Part shown: in pieces, positions 9,548 to 18,714 of the stretch
Position numbering within the stretch: the stretch's first letter is position 1
How the letters are laid out: the number at the start of each line of letters is the position of its first letter
Source of the DNA: Flavobacterium sp. CS20
GTDB lineage: Bacteria > Bacteroidota > Bacteroidia > Flavobacteriales > Flavobacteriaceae
Direction: 5' to 3'
DNA length: 64,000 bases
NCBI RefSeq assembly: GCF_018080005.1
Contig: NZ_CP073015.1
Coordinates: 2,694,501 to 2,758,500 of the forward strand
Notes under the pieces: generated by a model
The model's input: the letters and a program-made list of their open reading frames with translations, nothing else
Told to the model about the DNA's origin: nothing
The model's database searches: none
Position numbers and translations under genes: made by a program

Positions 9548-10204
9548 TTACTCTTTTTCATCCTTATTGTATTTTTTTAAAGCCAGACGGTATTCTGCCA
9601 AAATCACTTTAACGTCATCATTCATTTCATCACTGAGTTCAGCGACGGAAGACATATCATAGGCGTAACGTTTAGTGCCGTCTTCATCTTCCAAACGCCC
9701 TCTGAGATTTCTATTTTTATCAATGATAAATGCCTGGTTGGTACTTTGAAATTTATCGAGCTTCAAGTCAGTTTCTAAACTTTCAAAAAGAGCTTGAGTT
9801 TGCTGTTTATCGAGCTCAACAAAAAACCACTTATCAGCATCGGAAGTATAATTTAAAGCTTCTACAAAACTCTCAACCTCAGCTTCTTGGTCAGGAGCAA
9901 TCACACTGATAAATTGTAGATCTTTAAAATCTTTATAACGGTCGTAAATTTTTTCTTTAAGGTTGAAAGCAAATGCTTTTTTGGTATCGACATCAGAACC
10001 CAAAAAACTGAGAATGGTGATTTTGTCATCAAAACTAACTACGCTATCTTTGAATATGCTGTTATAATTATCATCGATTAAAACATTTTCACTTAGCGTG
10101 TCAAGTTTTGCAAAATGATTAACGCCACTGGCAAAAAACATATAGGCAAACAAGGGTAGTATAAATAATATACTAAGAACAATATGTTTTTTTTGAATTA
10201 TCAT
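9548..10204 (-). CDS. Membrane-anchored thioredoxin-fold-like protein of the oxidase cluster
   Basis: The 218-residue protein has one N-terminal transmembrane anchor (about residues 7-27) and a soluble domain that reads like a degenerate SCO/thioredoxin fold: strand (KITILSFLGSD), helix, strand (LQFISVIAPD), then a NQAFIIDKNRNLRGR hairpin. The usual CxxxC copper ligands are absent, the corresponding segment being LGSDVDTK. It lies directly before the SCO gene (6 bp), so a partner or structural role in oxidase assembly is likely. No characterised function is known to me. Confidence 0.75.
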   Translation of the reverse strand: MIIQKKHIVLSILFILPLFAYMFFASGVNHFAKLDTLSENVLIDDNYNSIFKDSVVSFDDKITILSFLGSDVDTKKAFAFNLKEKIYDRYKDFKDLQFISVIAPDQEAEVESFVEALNYTSDADKWFFVELDKQQTQALFESLETDLKLDKFQSTNQAFIIDKNRNLRGRLEDEDGTKRYAYDMSSVAELSDEMNDDVKVILAEYRLALKKYNKDEKE

Positions 10205-10221
10205 AATTTACAAAAATAAAA

Positions 10222-10247
10222 AAGGCAGTCTTCAAATGGACTGCCTT
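10222..10247 (-). terminator. Rho-independent terminator after subunit IV gene
   Basis: AAGGCAGTC pairs perfectly with GACTGCCTT across a short loop. On the minus strand the hairpin is followed by a T-rich run (six T, A, five T). It lies 40 bp past the stop of the subunit IV gene and before the thioredoxin-fold gene, so it may separate the structural and assembly halves of the cluster or act as an attenuator. Confidence 0.7.
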
Positions 10248-10286
10248 ATCGATGATTTAACCAATTTTTATACTATTTAATATCGT

Positions 10287-10652
10287 TTAAAAATCCCATG
10301 TGATATGACCATTAGTATATACATCTTCAATGTAGCCACCTTCAATTAATAATATGGCAACCAAATAAGAAATTAAGAAGACGGCAGTCCAAACTACAGC
10401 TCGTCTTAAGCCTTTGGTTTCATGCTCCATATGCATAAATGCCCAAGTAATGTAATAGGCTTTTATTATGGTTAAAATGATAAATATCCAGTTTAATATT
10501 GGTGTATTAATAAGTTTAGTTTCAACAAAAAAAGTTGGTCTTAAATAACCAAAAAAGACTTCAACAATCGTTAAAACCGAAAGGATGATAAATACCGACC
10601 AAATGCGTTTTTTTGCTGAAGATGAGTCCTGTGTTGTTGTGTCGTGAGTCAT
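10287..10652 (-). CDS. Cytochrome c oxidase subunit IV (caa3-type)
   Basis: The 121-residue protein has three predicted transmembrane helices (about 18-36, 49-66, 80-104) and the family's central KAYYITWAFMHMEHE segment. It matches the small prokaryotic subunit IV (COX4_pro/CtaF type) found with subunit III genes in flavobacteria. It lies 21 bp after the subunit III gene on the same strand and is followed by a hairpin terminator. It stabilises the heme-copper oxidase complex in the inner membrane. Confidence 0.88.
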   Translation of the reverse strand: MTHDTTTQDSSSAKKRIWSVFIILSVLTIVEVFFGYLRPTFFVETKLINTPILNWIFIILTIIKAYYITWAFMHMEHETKGLRRAVVWTAVFLISYLVAILLIEGGYIEDVYTNGHITWDF

Positions 10653-10673
10653 ATCAAATATCGTTTAAAAAAA

Positions 10674-11663
10674 TTATACCAAATAGAAAAATGTAAATAC
10701 AAATACCCAAACCAAATCAACAAAGTGCCAATAAAGACCTACTTTTTCAACCATTTCGTAGCTACCGCGTTTTTCATAAGTACCCAGTAATACATTAAGG
10801 AAAATTATAGTTAAGATAACCACACCAGAAAAAACATGAAAACCGTGAAAACCAGTAATGAAAAAGAAAAAATCTGCAAACAAAGGTGCACCGTATTCAT
10901 TTTTGGTCAAGTTGGCACCTTCAATAATACCTATGCCTCTGTTGTTGAGATAGTCTAATGAAGTTTGTCGATCTAATATAGTTTTATGCCCATTTTCATC
11001 CAGCTTCATCGTGCGGATTTTAAGGTTTTCTTTGGCAGTAAAACCTGTTTTAATTTGCTCTAAAGTAAATTTAGGTATGGGCTTTTCATCTTTTTTATAC
11101 CAAATTCCTACGGCTTCTGTATGCCGTTGTCTATGGCTTTTGTTTTCACCCATAGCCACATTTTCTAAAGCCACGCGTTTGCCGTCGGCATCAACAAATT
11201 GAAGGATTTTTCCGCTTCGTGTTTCAACGGCACCGTATTCTCCTTTGATAAATTTTGACCACTCCCAAGCTTGAGAACCTAAGAAAATTGAGCCACCAAG
11301 AATGGTTAACGCCATATAAATTATCACTTGGTTTTTCTTCATATGATGACCTGCATCAACGGCTAAAACCATCGTCACAGATGAAAATATCAAAATAAAT
11401 GTCATCAAAGCCACATAAAACATCGGTGCATCTACACCATGTAAAAAAGGAAAATGGTTGAACACCTCATCAGCAATTGACCATTCGGAAGAAAATTTGA
11501 ATCTTGAAAATCCGTATCTTGCCAAAAACCCAGAAAAGGTCAATGCATCAGATAATATAAAAAACCACATCATCATTTTGCCATAACTGGCTTTTAGCGG
11601 TTGTTTTCCGATGCCCCAAAGTTTTCCTTCAGTTCCTGTTTTTGCAACAGCAGTCGTATCCAT
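10674..11663 (-). CDS. Cytochrome c oxidase subunit III with a large hydrophilic insertion
   Basis: The 329-residue protein has the helices and conserved patterns of heme-copper oxidase subunit III. The N-terminal part (MMWFFILSDALTFSGFLARY) holds the first helices; the C-terminal part (FITGFHGFHVFSGVVIL, then YWHFVDLVWVFVF) carries the conserved His and Glu/Asp positions. Between them, about residues 150-265 form a soluble, charged insertion that is not part of the core fold. Subunit III lacks redox centres and supports proton uptake and stability. A second, shorter subunit III gene lies just upstream in the operon. Subunits I and II are not in this window. Confidence 0.92.
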   Translation of the reverse strand: MDTTAVAKTGTEGKLWGIGKQPLKASYGKMMMWFFILSDALTFSGFLARYGFSRFKFSSEWSIADEVFNHFPFLHGVDAPMFYVALMTFILIFSSVTMVLAVDAGHHMKKNQVIIYMALTILGGSIFLGSQAWEWSKFIKGEYGAVETRSGKILQFVDADGKRVALENVAMGENKSHRQRHTEAVGIWYKKDEKPIPKFTLEQIKTGFTAKENLKIRTMKLDENGHKTILDRQTSLDYLNNRGIGIIEGANLTKNEYGAPLFADFFFFITGFHGFHVFSGVVILTIIFLNVLLGTYEKRGSYEMVEKVGLYWHFVDLVWVFVFTFFYLV

Positions 11664-11707
11664 AGTTTAGGTTTTATTTAAGAATTAGGCAAAAATAGTT
11701 AAATTTA

Positions 11708-12289
11708 TTATTTATAGAAACTTAAAAATAAAAACAAAAATAACCACAATACATCTACAAAGTGCCAAAACGTTGTACCTATTGTAAATCCAAGCATTTT
11801 GTTAGAATTGTATCGTTTTCTAAAATGATTATAAATTAGCACTAAAAGCACAATAATGCCAGCGGATAAATGTACTAAATGTGCCATCACCAAAACATAA
11901 ATGTATGATGAATTAATGGTACTGGTTTCTCCAGTAAAATAATAACCGTTTTCAATTAAGGTTTCAAAGCCTTGTAATTGTAAGCCGACAAAAGAAGCCC
12001 CTAATAAAAATGTAATAAATAAGAATAACGAAGTGAGTTTTCTGTTATTTGATTTTAAAAATTTTTTTGATAAAAAAAGCGTTAAACTGCTCAATACAAT
12101 CACAACGGTGCTGACGCTAAATATTTCTGGCAACTCAAAGTCAGACACCCAGTCAGGGCGTTTACTGCTTACCACATAGGCACTGGTCAATCCCGCAAAG
12201 GTCATGACCATACTGATGATACCAAACCACAACATCATCTTTTTGGATCGATCTCTTTTTTCTTGTTCTGAACGCTCTTCTATAGCCAT
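11708..12289 (-). CDS. Cytochrome c oxidase subunit III-like protein (short paralogue)
   Basis: The 193-residue protein has five predicted helices and ends with FWHFVDVLWLFLFLFLSFYK, the family's signature last helix. The segment LVMAHLVHLSAG matches the conserved central helix of subunit III. Its length is that of a compact (cyoC-like) subunit III without the insertion seen in its neighbour. It overlaps the downstream end of ctaB by 10 bp, indicating translational coupling. Paired subunit III genes are usual in flavobacterial caa3-type loci. Confidence 0.9.
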   Translation of the reverse strand: MAIEERSEQEKRDRSKKMMLWFGIISMVMTFAGLTSAYVVSSKRPDWVSDFELPEIFSVSTVVIVLSSLTLFLSKKFLKSNNRKLTSLFLFITFLLGASFVGLQLQGFETLIENGYYFTGETSTINSSYIYVLVMAHLVHLSAGIIVLLVLIYNHFRKRYNSNKMLGFTIGTTFWHFVDVLWLFLFLFLSFYK

Positions 12290-13182
12290 ATTCTAAATAT
12301 TTTATCTCCTACGTAAACCAATTGTATTAAAGTTATATATGTTACACTCGCTAACATTAATTGTTTAGCCGATTTAGTGTCTCTTTTTTGGTAAAGCCGA
12401 ATTGCAAAAAACAGCATTATTAAGCCTAAAAGTAAAACAATTACTGCTGAAATTATGGTCAATTTTAATTCGCCAGTAACACCAAACACAGGAATGATGG
12501 AAACTGCAATCGTCCAAACACAATATAAAATAATTTGAATGGCAGTGCCTGTATCTCTTTTGCCTGTTGGCAACATAAAAAAACCACCACTTTTATAATC
12601 GTCGTACAACCACCAACCTAAAGCCCAAAAATGAGGAAATTGCCAAAAAAATTGAATCATAAACAAAGTACCAGGTTCTATCCCAAAATTGCCTGAAGTA
12701 GCTACCCAACCTAACATAAATGGAATTGCTCCTGGAAAGGCTCCAATAAAAACAGATAGTGGTGTTTTGGTTTTTAAAGGCGTGTAAATCGCCACATAAA
12801 TAAAAATAGAAACACCTCCAAAAAAAGCAGTTGTCGGGTTGATGATATACAACAATGTCAAACCGATTAGAGTTAAAACCACTGCGGTAATCCACGCGAT
12901 GCTAATCGGCATTCGTCCACTGGGCAAAGGTCGGTCTTTGGTTCGCTTCATCAATGCGTCTAAATCTTTTTCTATAATTTGATTAAACGCATTTGAAGCC
13001 CCAACCATAGCATAACCGCCAACAAACAACAAAGCAAAGGTCAAGGATTCAAATTGTTGAGCACCTAACACATAACCCGCCAAAGACGAAAACACAACGC
13101 TTAAAGATAAACGGTGTTTAGTGAGGGTTTTAAATTCACTCAACCATGATATTTGAGCAGTATGCGTAATGGCTTCTGACAA
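12280..13182 (-). CDS. ctaB: Protoheme IX farnesyltransferase (heme O synthase)
   Basis: The 300-residue polytopic protein belongs to the UbiA prenyltransferase superfamily. The substrate-binding motif NAFNQIIEKDLDALMKRT (about residues 65-82) contains the spaced Asp residues that bind the Mg-diphosphate of farnesyl diphosphate, and RPLPSGR follows. A second loop carries the YDDYKSGG motif. It converts heme B to heme O for the oxidase, and it is the first gene of the minus-strand oxidase cluster. The length is typical. Confidence 0.96.
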   Translation of the reverse strand: MSEAITHTAQISWLSEFKTLTKHRLSLSVVFSSLAGYVLGAQQFESLTFALLFVGGYAMVGASNAFNQIIEKDLDALMKRTKDRPLPSGRMPISIAWITAVVLTLIGLTLLYIINPTTAFFGGVSIFIYVAIYTPLKTKTPLSVFIGAFPGAIPFMLGWVATSGNFGIEPGTLFMIQFFWQFPHFWALGWWLYDDYKSGGFFMLPTGKRDTGTAIQIILYCVWTIAVSIIPVFGVTGELKLTIISAVIVLLLGLIMLFFAIRLYQKRDTKSAKQLMLASVTYITLIQLVYVGDKIFRIWL

Positions 13183-13331
13183 TTGTAATTTTTTGCAAAG
13201 ATAAAATTTAAAACACGGTTTTTGGCTTGTATAAATCTTAATCTTTTCTAAGTTAAATTTTTAGTACATCAATGGCAAAATTAATACATTATACCTTCAT
13301 CTTTTAATTAGAGTATCCTCATTCTTCTAAA

Positions 13332-13399
13332 AACTTACAGGGAAGAAATTGAAATCATAGAAAATGGATAAATCCATTCACAATCGAATATTTGCAAAC
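13332..13399. repeat. Dispersed repeat family A, copy 2 (short)
   Basis: About 68 bp, matching the first two-thirds of the copies at 5356 and 62045, from AACTTACAGGGAAG to ATATTTGCAAAC. It contains the ATGGATAAATCCAT hairpin. The 3' third (the part with AATGCACAATCCTA) is missing here. Confidence 0.75.
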
Positions 13400-13468
13400 T
13401 TTAAATACAAGATGACATCAATCTTGTTAAGCATTAGGTAAAAATGTCAGTGTTTTATAAATTGGTAG

Positions 13469-13476
13469 TATTTTTG
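13469..13476 (+). promoter_or_regulatory. Candidate -7 element (TATTTTTG) for metallopeptidase/hemE
   Basis: TATTTTTG fits the Bacteroidota TAnnTTTG consensus and lies 44 bp before the start codon. No good TTG -33 element stands at the ideal distance, so this is only a moderate candidate. Confidence 0.4.
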
Positions 13477-13520
13477 CCGTTTAAAAATTAAATTGTTTTA
13501 ATTTAAACAAATAAAATATT

Positions 13521-14213
13521 ATGATGTCCTATTATATTCTTATCGGAGCCATTATGTTGGTCAGCTGGTATGTCAGTAATAAACTGAAATCAAAATTTAA
13601 AAAATACTCTAAAATTCAATTAGAAAATGGCATGAGTGGAGCTGAAATTGCTCGTAAAATGTTAGCAGATCACCATATTACTGATGTAGAAGTTATTTCA
13701 ACACAAGGCAGATTGACTGACCACTATCATCCAACTAAAAAAACAGTTAATCTTAGCGAAAGTGTTTATAACCAACGCAATGCTGCTGCAGCTGCTGTTG
13801 CCGCACACGAAGTGGGTCACGCTGTTCAACATGCCAAAGCTTACAAATGGTTAGAGATGAGAAGCCAATTGGTGCCTGTTGTAAGCGTAGCTTCTCAATT
13901 GAGTCAATGGGTGATTTTTGGCGGTATCATTTTGATGACTATGGTTTCAGTAGGTGTTGGCCAAATGGTATTATTGGCAGGAATTATCATGTTTGGTTTA
14001 GGTACACTTTTCAGCTTCATAACCTTGCCAGTAGAATACGATGCGAGCAACCGTGCTTTAGCATGGCTTAAAAGCAATGGTATCGTCAATACTGACGAAT
14101 ATGCTTATGCAGAAGACAGCCTTAAATGGGTCGCAAGAACTTATGTTGTGGCGACTGTTGGTTCATTGGCAACTTTATTATATTTTATCACGATTTATTT
14201 AGGAAGAGACTAA
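13521..14213 (+). CDS. Zinc metallopeptidase, YugP family
   Basis: The 230-residue membrane protein matches the YugP/DUF... neutral zinc metallopeptidase family in length and motifs. It has an N-terminal helix, then a soluble part with HYHPTKKTVNLSE, then the zinc motif HEVGHAVQHA (about residues 95-104) and two or three further membrane helices. The HExxH-type motif is intact, with Val at the third position. It starts with two Met codons; the first is used here. hemE follows after 3 bp, so the two are co-transcribed. Its substrates are unknown. Confidence 0.9.
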   Translation: MMSYYILIGAIMLVSWYVSNKLKSKFKKYSKIQLENGMSGAEIARKMLADHHITDVEVISTQGRLTDHYHPTKKTVNLSESVYNQRNAAAAAVAAHEVGHAVQHAKAYKWLEMRSQLVPVVSVASQLSQWVIFGGIILMTMVSVGVGQMVLLAGIIMFGLGTLFSFITLPVEYDASNRALAWLKSNGIVNTDEYAYAEDSLKWVARTYVVATVGSLATLLYFITIYLGRD

Positions 14214-14216
14214 TTT

Positions 14217-15239
14217 ATGCTTAAAAACGATTTATTTCTCAGAGCTTTAAAAGGTGAAAGCGTAGAACGTCCACCTGTGTGGATGATGCGTCAAGCTGGT
14301 AGATACTTGCCAGATTTTATGAAACTCAAACACAAATACGATTTTTTTACCCGTTGTCAAACTCCCGAATTAGCAACCGAAATTACCATCATGCCTGTTG
14401 ATCAAATCGGTGTTGATGTTGCGATTTTATTTAGCGATATTTTAGTCGTTCCACAAGCGATGGACATTGAATTTGAAATGAAACCTGGCATAGGACCTTG
14501 GTTGTCAAATCCAGTTAACAGCGAAAAGCACATCAACGAAGTCAACATTCCTGATGTTCACGATCGATTAAGTTATGTATTTGAAGCCATAAAATTGACT
14601 AAAAAAACTTTAGACCATCGCGTGCCATTAATTGGTTTTGCAGGATCGCCGTGGACAATTTTTTGCTATTGTGTGCAAGGTCAAGGTTCTAAAAATTTTG
14701 ATAAAGCCAAAGCATTTTGTTTTTCACGACCAGATTTGGCTCATGATTTATTGCAAAAAATCACAGACACTACTATTGCGTATCTCAAGGCTAAAGTTGA
14801 AGCTGGAGTTGATGCTGTTCAAATTTTTGATTCTTGGGGTGGCATGTTATCACCTAATGACTATCAAGAGTTTTCGTGGCGATATATCCAACAAATTATC
14901 GATGCTTTGAAAAATGATGCTCCAGTTATTGCTTTTGGAAAAGGCTGTTGGTTTGCCCTTGAGCAGATGTCAACGTCTGGAGCGTCAGCCATAGGTGTAG
15001 ATTGGACGTGTTCGCCTAAAACAGCACGAAAGTTGACAAACAATCAAATCACATTACAAGGAAATCTTGATCCATCGCGACTTTTATCTCCTCCAAAAAT
15101 CATCAGAAAAATGGTGCATGAGATGATTGATGAATTTGGAAAAGATAAATATATTGCCAATCTCGGTCATGGTATTCTACCCAACATACCTGTTGATCAC
15201 GCTCAAGCTTTTGTTGATGCCGTAAAGTCTTATGAATGA
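14217..15239 (+). CDS. hemE: Uroporphyrinogen decarboxylase
   Basis: The 340-residue protein begins with the diagnostic [15 protein letters not shown] motif, whose arginines bind the substrate carboxylates. [13 protein letters not shown] and the C-terminal FGKGCW and [14 protein letters not shown] motifs follow. It decarboxylates four acetate side chains of uroporphyrinogen III to give coproporphyrinogen III in heme synthesis, which fits its place near the heme O synthase gene. The length is normal and the start is 3 bp after the metallopeptidase stop. Confidence 0.97.
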   Translation: MLKNDLFLRALKGESVERPPVWMMRQAGRYLPDFMKLKHKYDFFTRCQTPELATEITIMPVDQIGVDVAILFSDILVVPQAMDIEFEMKPGIGPWLSNPVNSEKHINEVNIPDVHDRLSYVFEAIKLTKKTLDHRVPLIGFAGSPWTIFCYCVQGQGSKNFDKAKAFCFSRPDLAHDLLQKITDTTIAYLKAKVEAGVDAVQIFDSWGGMLSPNDYQEFSWRYIQQIIDALKNDAPVIAFGKGCWFALEQMSTSGASAIGVDWTCSPKTARKLTNNQITLQGNLDPSRLLSPPKIIRKMVHEMIDEFGKDKYIANLGHGILPNIPVDHAQAFVDAVKSYE

Positions 15240-15260
15240 TTTTATTATTTTAATCAATTT

Positions 15261-15998
15261 TTAAAACCCGCGTTCTTTCTGCAATTGCTCGTAAGCTTCT
15301 TGCACTTTATTAAATTTTTCTTTTGCCCCTTTTTGATAGGCTTCATCCATGTTTTGTAGTTTATCTGGATGATATTTTTTCACCATTTTTCGGTAAGCTT
15401 TTTTAATTTCGGCATCACTTGCTTCTTCGTCAATTTCAAGAATTTTATAGGCTTCATCAGCAGATTTGACAAACATAGCCTTTATGCTTTCAAAATCTCT
15501 GTAACTGATCTGAAAATGACGTGAGATTTCATGTATTTTGTTGATTTCTTTCTCACTAATATGACCATCAGCTTGACCGATATTAAATAAAAAATGAATA
15601 ATTTGAAGCCTGACTTCATATCTTACTCTAGGTCTTAAAAACTGACAAATATTACTGGCTGAAATCTGTCGTTTTTTGATAACCTCATTAAAAGTTTTAA
15701 AAGTTGCATTGGCTCTTTCCTTACCGTAAGCTTGCACAAAATACCCGCGAACATAATCCAATTCCTTTTGGCTTACACTGCCATCGGCTTTAATCACTAA
15801 ACTTGCTAATGACAATAAATTTAATTCAAAATCGCCAGGAGAAACACTTTGCCTGCTTTGAAAAACATCACCAAAAGACTGTTGACTTCTTTTAGGCATA
15901 AACACTAAGTCTAACATGCTTCCTATTAAATAGCCAGCTAAAGCACCGACAAAACCACGAAAAAAAAAGCCAATAATAGCACCAACCCACTTTAACAT
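15261..15998 (-). CDS. TerB-like / J-domain membrane protein (DjlA-like)
   Basis: The chosen start (MLKWVGAIIGFFFRG) gives 245 residues; an upstream start at 16031 would add 11 residues that do not resemble the family. A Gly-rich membrane helix occupies about residues 4-25. A TerB-like helical domain follows (about 55-165), with the paired acidic DGSVSQKE and DGHISEKE motifs. A C-terminal J domain (about 175-240) has YHPDKL, the HPD that stimulates DnaK. This is the DjlA arrangement of a membrane-anchored DnaK co-chaperone. It is convergent with hemE. Confidence 0.9.
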   Translation of the reverse strand: MLKWVGAIIGFFFRGFVGALAGYLIGSMLDLVFMPKRSQQSFGDVFQSRQSVSPGDFELNLLSLASLVIKADGSVSQKELDYVRGYFVQAYGKERANATFKTFNEVIKKRQISASNICQFLRPRVRYEVRLQIIHFLFNIGQADGHISEKEINKIHEISRHFQISYRDFESIKAMFVKSADEAYKILEIDEEASDAEIKKAYRKMVKKYHPDKLQNMDEAYQKGAKEKFNKVQEAYEQLQKERGF

Positions 15999-16151
15999 AA
16001 CAAAACAATATGATTGCAAATATAAAGGCAATATTACATTATGCTAAGGTTTTTATTGAGAATTAAACTTATATCATTTAAGCTCAATTCATAGAATGTT
16101 AGTGTATCATTAAAATTTAAGACTTTAAAATTCATTTCTTTAGATAAGCCT

Positions 16152-16159
16152 TATATTTG
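16152..16159 (+). promoter_or_regulatory. Candidate -7 element (TATATTTG) for the mrp-nifU transcript
   Basis: TATATTTG matches TAnnTTTG exactly and sits 38 bp before the GTG start of mrp, in an otherwise AT-rich leader. A TTG-type -33 box is not obvious at the ideal distance. Confidence 0.45.
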
Positions 16160-16196
16160 CATTTTAATCTAATCTAAATAATAAAAACACAATTCT

Positions 16197-17336
16197 GTGC
16201 AATTAAAAAAAGAAGATATATACAAAGCTTTAGAAACCATCAGCGTAGCTGGTGAAGGTCAAAATATGGTTGAAAGCGGTGCTGTTCAAAACATCATCAC
16301 TTTTGCAGATGAAGTCATTGTGGACTTAAAATTATCAACACCAGCTCTACATATTAAAAAACGTGCAGAAGTTGATGTCATGAAAGCCATTCATGAGCAC
16401 GTTTACGAAAAAGCAAAAGTAAAAGTCAACGTCAAAGTAGATGCACCTAAAGAGAAAAAAGTTAACGAAATAAAAGGAAAACCCATACCTGGTATTCAAA
16501 ACATTATTGCTATCGCCAGCGGAAAAGGTGGTGTAGGAAAATCTACTATTACAGCAAATTTGGCCGTCAGCTTGTCAAAAATGGGGTTTAGAGTTGGTTT
16601 GCTTGACGCAGATATTTACGGACCATCCATCCCAACTATGTTTGATGTTGAAAACGAAAAGCCACTTTCAGTAAAAGTTAATGGCAAATCTAAAATGAAG
16701 CCAATTGAGAGTTATGGGGTTAAAATACTCTCTATAGGATTTTTTACTAAACCCAATCAAGCTGTCATATGGCGAGGACCGATGGCTGGTAAAGCTTTAA
16801 ACCAAATGATTTTTGACGCCAACTGGGGCAAATTAGATTTTTTATTGGTGGATTTACCTCCTGGAACTGGCGATATCCATTTGTCTATCATGCAATCTAT
16901 GCCTATTACAGGTGCAGTTATTGTAAGCACGCCTCAAAATGTAGCTCTTGCTGATGCCAGAAAAGGTGTTGCAATGTTTCAACAAAAAAGTATTAACGTG
17001 CCAGTTTTAGGAATAGTTGAGAATATGGCTTATTTCACACCTGAAGAATTGCCCGACAACAAATATTATATTTTTGGTGAAGCAGGGGCAAAGCGTTTGT
17101 CTGATGACATAAACATTCCATTTTTAGGCGAAATTCCTTTAGTACAAAGCATTAGAGAATCTGGTGATGTAGGAAGACCTGCGACCCTTCAAGAAGCAAC
17201 ACCAATTGTTGATGCCTTTGATGAATTAACCAAAAACGTAGTTCAAGAAGTGGTTGATAGAAACGAAAATTTACCACCAACAGATGCGATTAAAATTACA
17301 ACAATGGCGGGCTGTAGTGCCGTTAAAAACAAATGA
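16197..17336 (+). CDS. Mrp/NBP35 (ApbC) family Fe-S carrier P-loop ATPase
   Basis: The 379-residue protein has an N-terminal MIP18/DUF59-like domain (about residues 1-80; VAGEGQNMVESGAV) and a P-loop ATPase domain. The latter carries the deviant Walker A ASGKGGVGKST and the family motifs LLDADIYGPS, MAGKALNQM and DLPPGTGD. Mrp proteins bind and transfer iron-sulfur clusters. The start is GTG: homologues begin with M(K)L followed by a lysine-rich stretch, and the GTG places that pattern at residue 1. Unlike many Mrp proteins, the C-terminal CxxC is not visible. It overlaps nifU by 4 bp. Confidence 0.94.
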   Translation: MQLKKEDIYKALETISVAGEGQNMVESGAVQNIITFADEVIVDLKLSTPALHIKKRAEVDVMKAIHEHVYEKAKVKVNVKVDAPKEKKVNEIKGKPIPGIQNIIAIASGKGGVGKSTITANLAVSLSKMGFRVGLLDADIYGPSIPTMFDVENEKPLSVKVNGKSKMKPIESYGVKILSIGFFTKPNQAVIWRGPMAGKALNQMIFDANWGKLDFLLVDLPPGTGDIHLSIMQSMPITGAVIVSTPQNVALADARKGVAMFQQKSINVPVLGIVENMAYFTPEELPDNKYYIFGEAGAKRLSDDINIPFLGEIPLVQSIRESGDVGRPATLQEATPIVDAFDELTKNVVQEVVDRNENLPPTDAIKITTMAGCSAVKNK

Positions 17337-17584
17337 TTATGACAGGACAAGAATTAAAACATAATGTAGAAAATGCACTTGAAGAAATCAGACCTTTTTT
17401 GCAAAATGATGGTGGAGACATTGCCTTACTTGACATTGAAAACGATGACACAGTAAAAGTTCAACTCTTAGGCACTTGTGTTGGTTGTAGTGTCAATCAA
17501 ATGACACTTAAATCTGGTGTTGAAATGACCATCAAAAAACACGCTCCACAAATCAGGTCTGTGGTCAATGTAGAAACTGAGTGA
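17333..17584 (+). CDS. NifU-domain Fe-S scaffold protein
   Basis: The 83-residue protein is a single NifU C-terminal (NFU) domain. It has FLQNDGGDIALLDI at the N-terminal side and the cluster-binding GTCVGCSVNQ (CxxC) near residue 44. It assembles or carries 4Fe-4S clusters. It overlaps the mrp stop codon (ATGA), so the pair is translationally coupled; a second Met two codons in is an alternative start. Confidence 0.95.
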   Translation: MIMTGQELKHNVENALEEIRPFLQNDGGDIALLDIENDDTVKVQLLGTCVGCSVNQMTLKSGVEMTIKKHAPQIRSVVNVETE

Positions 17585-17651
17585 TTTATGACTGAAGTCA
17601 GTTTAAAGTAGTTGATAATTTAAAACATTTGTATTTCTAAATTTTAAATTT

Positions 17652-18713
17652 ATGATTGAGACAGATATACTAATAATAGGTGCAGGGCCAACTGGGTTGT
17701 TTACAGTATTTGAAGCAGGTTTGCTAAAACTCAAGTGTCACTTAATAGATGCCTTACCTCAACCAGGTGGTCAGTTGAATGAATTGTATCCCAAAAAACC
17801 TATTTACGATATCCCAGCATTTCCTGAAATTCTCGCAGGCGATTTGGTAAACAATCTTATGGAGCAAATAAAACCCTTTGAACCTGGCTTTACTCTTGGA
17901 GAAAGAGCTGAAGATATAGAAAAATTAGATGATGGCAGTTTTATCGTTACCACAGATCAAGGCACAAAACATCATGCCAAGATTGTTGCTATTGCTGGAG
18001 GTTTAGGAAGTTTTGAGCCACGAAAACCACCTATCCCAAAACTTTCAGATTATGAAAACAAAGGGGTTTCATATATGATTAAAAACCCTGAAGTTTATCA
18101 AGATAAAGACGTAGTCATAGCAGGTGGTGGTGATTCAGCCTTAGACTGGAGTATATTTCTATCTGATGTTGCTTCAAATGTAACTTTAATTCATCGAAGA
18201 AACGAATTTAGAGGAGCTTTAGAATCCGTAGATCGTGTAAAAGAATTGAAAGATATGGGCAAAATAAAACTCATCACCCCAGCAGAAGTCATTGATGTTA
18301 ATGGTAACGGACATTTAGAGAATGTAATAGTTAGAAAAAACAATGATCCCGATGAAAATTTTGAACTGAAAACCGATTATTTTATTCCGCTTTTTGGACT
18401 TTCGCCAAAATTAGGACCTATTGCTAATTGGGGATTAGAAATAGAAAAAAACGCCATAAAAGTGAACAATAGTTTAGATTATCAAACCAATATTCCAGGG
18501 ATTTATGCCATAGGCGATGTCAATATTTATCCTGGTAAACTCAAGCTTATTTTATGTGGTTTTCACGAAGCTACACTCATGTGCCAAAGTGCTTATCAAC
18601 GTATATATCCTGATAAAAAATATGTTATGAAATATACCACAGTTGGTGGTGTTACAGGCTTTGACGGCAAGAGAAAACAAGCACCTAAATCCGTTGTTAG
18701 AAGCATAGATTAG
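17652..18713 (+). CDS. Ferredoxin-NADP+ reductase, thioredoxin-reductase-like type
   Basis: The 353-residue flavoprotein begins with the FAD-binding GAGPTG motif (about residues 9-14), and GGQLNEL follows. A second nucleotide motif, AGGGDSALDW, with HRRNEFRGA, fits NADPH binding. YAIGDVNIYPGK closes the FAD site. The thioredoxin-reductase CxxC is absent, and the C-terminal tail (TTVGGVTGFDG) is typical of bacterial type 2 FNR enzymes. The ferredoxin gene follows 1 bp later; the two probably work as a redox pair, linked to the Fe-S genes upstream. Confidence 0.92.
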   Translation: MIETDILIIGAGPTGLFTVFEAGLLKLKCHLIDALPQPGGQLNELYPKKPIYDIPAFPEILAGDLVNNLMEQIKPFEPGFTLGERAEDIEKLDDGSFIVTTDQGTKHHAKIVAIAGGLGSFEPRKPPIPKLSDYENKGVSYMIKNPEVYQDKDVVIAGGGDSALDWSIFLSDVASNVTLIHRRNEFRGALESVDRVKELKDMGKIKLITPAEVIDVNGNGHLENVIVRKNNDPDENFELKTDYFIPLFGLSPKLGPIANWGLEIEKNAIKVNNSLDYQTNIPGIYAIGDVNIYPGKLKLILCGFHEATLMCQSAYQRIYPDKKYVMKYTTVGGVTGFDGKRKQAPKSVVRSID

Positions 18714-18714
18714 T

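Larger units (their letters stand above)
13183..13520. other. Divergent intergenic region with a repeat copy
   Basis: This 338 bp region separates ctaB (minus) from the metallopeptidase (plus). It contains repeat family A copy 2 (13332-13399) and a plausible plus-strand promoter element near 13469. Nothing else recognisable is seen; no open frame of useful length occurs. Confidence 0.6.
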
